Source of the DNA: Phyto melanocephala
Taxonomy: Eukaryota; Arthropoda; Insecta; Diptera; Rhinophoridae
DNA: 64,000 bases
Direction of reading: 5' to 3'
NCBI GenBank assembly: GCA_941918925.1
Contig: OW799234.1
Coordinates: forward strand, 73,159,043-73,223,042
Shown: piece after piece, positions 60,001 to 64,000 of the stretch
Numbering within the stretch: position 1 is the first letter of the stretch
Layout of the letters: each line of letters starts with the position of its first letter
Made by a program: the position numbers and the translations under genes
Notes under the pieces: generated by a model
What the model saw: the letters and a program-made list of their open reading frames with translations, nothing else
Told to the model about the DNA's origin: nothing
The model's database searches: none

Positions 60001-61513
60001 TTTTTTTATTAATAAAAATAAATTACATTATTTTAAATAGTAAAAGACCATGAGCTGAAATAATTTTAGTTAATTTCGAAATAAAATAAATTTATTTGTA
60101 AGAAACTGTGGGGATATGGTCTAAAATATAACTGGGAATCCTGACTTGGATGATTAACTTAAGAGGCTATATTCGGCTGTGCCAAAACTAATACACCCTT
60201 CACACAGTTTGTACCATCATGTACATACTTACATATGTACCTTAGATCGATGGATAAGCGATCGCTTGCTTTTGTTGTTAAGCTAAATTAATGCATATAA
60301 TGAATGAATACTGCAGAAACAACAAACAAGAGTATAAAACTGAACTGTTCTTGTAATATATTTTTTTCTTAAAAATTTTCATACAAACCTTTCTGGTAAT
60401 TATATAACAATATAAAAGTAAATGGAATAAGCGAACTCAGTCAACCCGTTCTTACACACAACCGGCAGTTGTATAAAGTGTGTTTTCTTACATATGTATT
60501 TATATAAGGGCACAAACACTTTCAAAATTATTTATACCACAAACCTCTTTTTCTGAAATGCTGCAGATGTATTTTAAATATAAAGATTTCATTAACTTAC
60601 TTTTATCATTGCCTGGAAATTGAGTATGTATCTCTAGTTCTCTCGGCAGCTCAAATTGTTTTGGATTTAAAATGCTAGCCGCCTTAATGAGCTCATCTAA
60701 TGGTGTGGGTTTCTTATTAGGATCCAATGCACGCTGTATTCCTACTGGCAATTTAGAAAGATATTTTTCAGTGCTACTTAAATCGCTACAAATTGAAGCT
60801 CTACTGCTGCTACGTTTTCGTAAATGTCGTATTTTTAAAGGAATCGATTCTAAATCACCGCCTGCGGAAGGGGTATTGGGACGGGAGCTAACCACTGCCG
60901 ATGCAGAGGAGGTACGTTCTACTGAACTAGATTTTGATGAAGATGGTGCCGTCTTCAAGGTCATTCGGCAGTTGTGACACAACCACTGACCACTTGGTAT
61001 ATCGTCCTCGGTAAGAGGTGGATCACTAAAATTGAAATAAAAGGTTCTCACTACGGCATAGTAATATCAAATATGGAATTGTAAATTGTTTTTTACTCAC
61101 TGGCATTGTAAATGGAAACTAGAGGGACAACGATCACAACAAAGCAAATTTCCACCTTCTTCACAAGCATCGCACAAGTCATGATTATGACCACGTCCTG
61201 GGCGTTTATAATATGGATGCTTTACTACAGCTGGACGTATTCCTAATTTTTCTTCTTCGTTTGGCGGTGGTTTTATAAGGTTTTGTATTTGCTAAAATTT
61301 AATTAAAAACGTGCTGCTAAATTAAACAATTAAATATCGTTTTCATTAAAAAGCAAATGTACTGTACTTGTAGGTATGTACACACAAATATTTTACACTT
61401 TCCTATATTGCAAAATTTCCGTAGTGGATAATCATTCAGTTAAATAAATTATGCTATTGACTTACCTCCATAATGGGCAAATCTTCCATTGGAGTTACAT
61501 CTGTTTTAGACAT
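51039..61513 (-). CDS. Pf1: PHF12/Pf1, PHD-finger and FHA chromatin regulator
   Basis: Subunit of Sin3-HDAC (Rpd3) co-repressor complexes in the nucleus, linking them to chromatin and MRG15. Six exons on the minus strand: 61513-61466, 61291-61101, 61025-60601, 54075-53813, 53741-52111 and 51213-51039; all phases agree (910 aa). PHD1 is at about 54-100 ([37 protein letters not shown]) and PHD2 at about 260-305 ([26 protein letters not shown]). A charged helix and a Ser/Asp/Glu-rich linker follow. An FHA-like domain is at about 718-808 ([36 protein letters not shown]) and its last strands ([25 protein letters not shown]) come from the short last exon. The donor before that exon (GTTCGT) is weak, so ending the protein at the 52101 stop would miss 58 residues. 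Intron 3 is 6.5 kb of transposons. Identity is secure; exon 6 is supported by PHF12 homology. Confidence 0.95.
51214..52110. other. Pf1 intron 5
   Basis: 897 bp. Contains a relative of the 39281-39368 hairpin repeat at about 51780-51840 (AACCTATACATAAAGAACAC). Nothing else recognised. Confidence 0.6.
54248..54778 (+). mobile_element. Short mariner derivative in Pf1 intron 3
   Basis: Shares with 47440-48433 the CATAATGCACGATGTTAA terminus, the N-terminal coding region (CAGCATAATTGACCAAATG, CAATCGGGAAAACTGTGCAA) and the 3' end. Only about 530 bp remain. Confidence 0.75.
54781..56021. mobile_element. Minisatellite-bearing element D, copy 2
   Basis: Same ends as copy 1 (ACTAGAAAAGCCCGACGCGC; TTCACTTTTATATATATAGA) with about nine units of about 118-128 bp. 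Units alternate between GTCCAGTGCAAGTACCTCAA and GT.AAGTTCAAGTAGCTGAA variants, which suggests higher-order duplication. Reading frames through it (for example 54802-55113) are a by-product of the periodicity. Confidence 0.85.
56270..56880 (+). pseudogene. LINE RNase H-region remnant
   Basis: Reads [37 protein letters not shown] and [17 protein letters not shown], the RNase H end of Jockey/I-type LINEs, then broken sequence. Lies in Pf1 intron 3. Confidence 0.75.
56893..57738 (+). repeat. Dispersed repeat R, copy l
   Basis: From ACAAGTAGGAGTGCTATATT to TTTTTCACTGTATGAAGGGT. The palindromic CGGCCGTGCCG terminus is deleted. A 90-bp A-rich block with TAAGCCTAAGGTCATGCAAC is directly duplicated (about 57150 and 57265). 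Confidence 0.85.
58165..58865 (-). repeat. Dispersed repeat R, copy m
   Basis: R blocks at both ends, apparently inverted with respect to each other (ACAAGTTAAAGTGCTATATT at the left, CACGTCCGAATATAGTACTC at the right). Within it are a Tc1-like terminus (CAGTGGTGGCCATAATTTTA at 58511) and repeat I copy 2 (about 58672-58790), so it is a composite. Confidence 0.75.
58672..58790. repeat. Dispersed repeat I, copy 2
   Basis: CAGTAATATCAAGCCATTAA and GGCCAAAATAACAATATTAC match 4866-4962. Confidence 0.55.
59290..59993 (-). repeat. Dispersed repeat R, copy n (near full length)
   Basis: From TATACCCTTCACCTGTGGTG to GATTCGGCACGGCCGAATAT and AGCACTGTTACTTG. Includes the CTGACCGTCTGTCCGTCTGC block and the TGGCTCAGCTGGGATTCGAT block near 59840. 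A further R-like fragment lies at 60165-60200. Confidence 0.85.
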
Positions 61514-63300
61514 ATTAAAATAATTTGAGTACTAAACTTAGCCACAAAATTCAGAATTTTTAAACAAATAAATTTACAGGACTCCGTTGAAAAAAAGATT
61601 GTTTGACGTTCATATACTACGAACTTTTGGTAAATAGTAGCAAAAAGACAGGGTTGCAATTTATATATATACAAGCATTGATTAAACATACCTATTGTCA
61701 GAATTCACTTTTATGGTAGGTACACACTGCACCCTGATTTGCAACACGTTAATTTTCATGTTGCATATTGGATACACAGATTCCTACCAACATATTACCT
61801 ATAAATGCATATATCATCATTTCTTTTCTTTGTATTCGCATTAAACATCGCTAAATAAACAGATTTGATAAAAATATTTATTATTAAAATTTATATTATT
61901 ACAATTTGTATCTTAAGCTCGCTTGTTTTATACCCTTCACACAGTGAAAAAGGGTATATATAGGTTTGTCATTCTATGTGAAATTTCTACAATTTTCATT
62001 TGCGACCCCATAAGGTATATATTTTTTTAAAGCTTAGGAATAGACTCTGTCAGTCTGACCGTGTGTACTTTGAAATAAACTTTTTGAAGCCTCCCGACAT
62101 CGCCTGGACCCGCATAAGGTATATGTATATCAGAAATATTCGGGAGCAGATTGATATTGAAAACTAGAAAAATCGGTACATAAACAACTGAGATATTAGG
62201 AAAAAAAAAACAACAACTACCTTCTTTTTTCACAACACAAACACATACATACAAACGTGGTATACTGGTCAAAGTGAACGTAGCATCGAATCCCAGCTGA
62301 GCCCAAAAAAAAATTTTTTATATGGTCTTCCTATTTATTATTTTATATATTTTTATTTTTTTTATATCATTTATTTTTTATTATTTATTTGTGTTGTAGC
62401 CGTAAATAGCAATATTGGAAATAAAAACATACATAAAATAATATAATTGATTTTAATTAACGCTTTTAATTAAAATAATTTTAATACTAACATATTTTTT
62501 TGTGTTTTTTATTTTTTTAATATTTTAAAAGTTTAATTTGTGACGTTTTTAATTAAATTTTAAATTACTTACACACCAAGAAGCGAAACACCGAATGAAA
62601 AGAAATGTCAAATGTTCAACAACAAAAATTGCTTCAAATAGCCGAGTACCGGCGATTATTTTTCCCTTTTTTTTCTCACCTAAAACTGTAGAAACATCTA
62701 TAAACTTAAAAATAGCCCAACTATAATCGTCGTGTGTTAGTTTTTTTTAAACTAAAGCACAAATATTTTACGTTTTTTAATTGTAGTACAATTAACATAA
62801 ATGTACATACATATATATTTTTAATTCAATCTAAATTTTATAAATAGAAATTAAATTTTTCCAATTATTAAACTTTTATTGAAATTTTCCGGCAAATGAA
62901 TGTAAATAAACATAAAAACACAAATTTTGAAAAGTTTGAAATTAGCCTTAAAAAATATACTTTTTATATAAAGTTTTTTATAGCGGATATTTTTAAATAT
63001 AGGCACAAGGGAAAATTTTTAAACTGCGGTAAACATCTTGAAATATTATGTGTGAGAAAAATATGACAAAGTTAAATGATCACGTGTAAACTTGGCCTAT
63101 AAATGAAGGGATTTGTTTATAGAGGAATTTTTGAAATTTTTTCTGGCATCACTGAACCTATATTGTTTTGGTTTTTTTACTACATAGATTACGCATTTAT
63201 TGTTTAACCAAGAATACGTAAAAAAATAATACTTGCTAAAAGAATTAATTTTAAAATACATAAAGAAAACGAACAAAGAATAAGCTTGAACATTTAAAAA
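61514..63300. promoter_or_regulatory. Divergent intergenic region Pf1/UMAD1-like
   Basis: Both genes start outward from this 1.8-kb region, so both promoters should lie here. I see no clear TATA box or initiator at either start. Repeat R copy p occupies 61928-62320. The rest is AT-rich. Confidence 0.45.
61928..62320 (-). repeat. Dispersed repeat R, copy p (truncated)
   Basis: From TATACCCTTCACACAGTGAA through CAAACGTGGTATACTGGTCA to CATCGAATCCCAGCTGAGCC, where the recognisable match stops. Confidence 0.8.
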
Positions 63301-63753
63301 ATGCTTTCATTCTTCTCAAAAAAAAAGCAAAGCCCTGACACACCACCTGATGAAATTATTCAAGGTCCATCACCTGATTCAATACCTAGCAATGGGGCAG
63401 ATGATTTTATTTTTGTAGAGAAAAAAGGTGGCGATGGTCCTTCACCTCAGCATCCACAGTCACATATGTATCCAGCAATGCCTTCTGCTTTTGGTTCGAC
63501 GCCATATCCTGCGATGCCATATCCGCCACACGGTACGAATGCGAGTAATGTGTCAGCAAATCAGTCTGCAGTTCCCTACGTGCAGGACGTACCATTTGTT
63601 TTAGCTCCTCAGCTTTGCATCAAAGATACATACGATTTAACGCAGACCCAAGTTGATAGGATTTTAGCAGTAATGACCCGACAAATGTCAGTGGATGAAA
63701 AGGAAGATTATAGCTTTGCCTTAGAGAGGTCGATACAAAATGAATGCTATTAG
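63301..63753 (+). CDS. UMAD1-like UMA-domain protein (150 aa)
   Basis: A single-exon frame with ATG at 63301, preceded by AT-rich leader with stops in frame, and a stop at 63753. The layout matches animal UMAD1: a basic hydrophobic start (MLSFFSKKK), a short acidic-hydrophobic motif (DDFIFVEKKGG, 34-44), a Pro-rich linker (45-90), and the UMA-type motif YVQDVPFVLAPQL (93-105). A charged C-terminal helix (QVDRILAVMTRQM) follows. UMA domains are found in UBAP1 and MVB12, the accessory subunits of the ESCRT-I complex that sorts ubiquitinated cargo into multivesicular bodies; a related role here is inference. No membrane segment or signal peptide. It is head-to-head with Pf1. The identification rests on short motifs and overall order. 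Confidence 0.82.
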   Translation: MLSFFSKKKQSPDTPPDEIIQGPSPDSIPSNGADDFIFVEKKGGDGPSPQHPQSHMYPAMPSAFGSTPYPAMPYPPHGTNASNVSANQSAVPYVQDVPFVLAPQLCIKDTYDLTQTQVDRILAVMTRQMSVDEKEDYSFALERSIQNECY

Positions 63754-64000
63754 CTGTATATCACTAAGAAAACATATTTATTCCTATAATTAAAAAAAGC
63801 CATGGACCTTTGTGATTTGTATTAAAGTTTTAAACTAAAAAAATTGCACAAGATATGCTCACTTTCTTTAGCGTTTTTATTTACTAATATGATTGCGACC
63901 CAGAAACGTACTTAATTTTAAGATTAAAAATAAACTATTGGAGTCGTAATTAAGCTCTGGGGCCAAATTACGGCATTCGGACGTGATCGAAATTTTAAAA
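63754..64000. other. 3' flank of the UMAD1-like gene
   Basis: AT-rich; GTATTAAAG near 63820 could serve as a variant poly(A) signal. No other feature. Confidence 0.4.

Overview
The window looks like nuclear DNA of a higher (schizophoran) fly. It is AT-rich and packed with nested transposons and MITEs. Short spliced genes with GT-AG introns sit in large repeat-filled introns. The recognisable genes have clear fly and animal counterparts: mitochondrial RNase P protein 3, the Pf1/PHF12 chromatin regulator, a ZAD zinc-finger gene, and a UMA-domain protein. I cannot fix the genus from sequence alone; the repeat families and gene structures fit a blow fly or muscid better than Drosophila.

Layout. 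1-3.5 kb is repeats only. 3515-6826 (+) is the PRORP/MRPP3 gene (three exons, 533 aa) with a Harbinger-type MITE in its large intron. 7195-8118 (+) is a two-exon gene of unknown function (282 aa). 8.1-12.9 kb is a cluster of inverted-repeat elements, several with intact target duplications. 12965-44533 (+) is a ZAD-C2H2 zinc-finger gene: four common exons (12965-23360) are followed by three separate candidate 3' terminal exons (31961-32516, 39618-40170, 43894-44533). All three have a splice acceptor of the same phase, complete the same split zinc finger, add five more fingers and end in their own stop codon. 44.5-51 kb is repeats. 61513-51039 (-) is Pf1/PHF12 (six exons, 910 aa) with a 6.5 kb repeat-filled intron. 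63301-63753 (+) is a single-exon UMAD1-like gene, head-to-head with Pf1.

Most of the remainder is mobile DNA: hAT-type MITEs with 8-bp duplications; a Tc1-like element with IR/DR ends and a decayed transposase; at least five mariner-type remnants; a piggyBac-like remnant; a deleted Gypsy-type LTR element with a 4-bp duplication; LINE fragments; a 120-bp minisatellite element in two copies; and a very abundant dispersed repeat (called R here) that contains a shortened tRNA-like module.

The main candidate for an unusual system is the ZAD gene. One N-terminal module (ZAD plus four and a half fingers) appears able to splice to any of three duplicated finger cassettes. The cassettes differ mostly at predicted DNA-contact positions of two fingers and are nearly identical in the last two. 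This resembles the lola and mod(mdg4) arrangement but was built by tandem duplication of a finger array. Functions are inferred from sequence; no transcript data were available.
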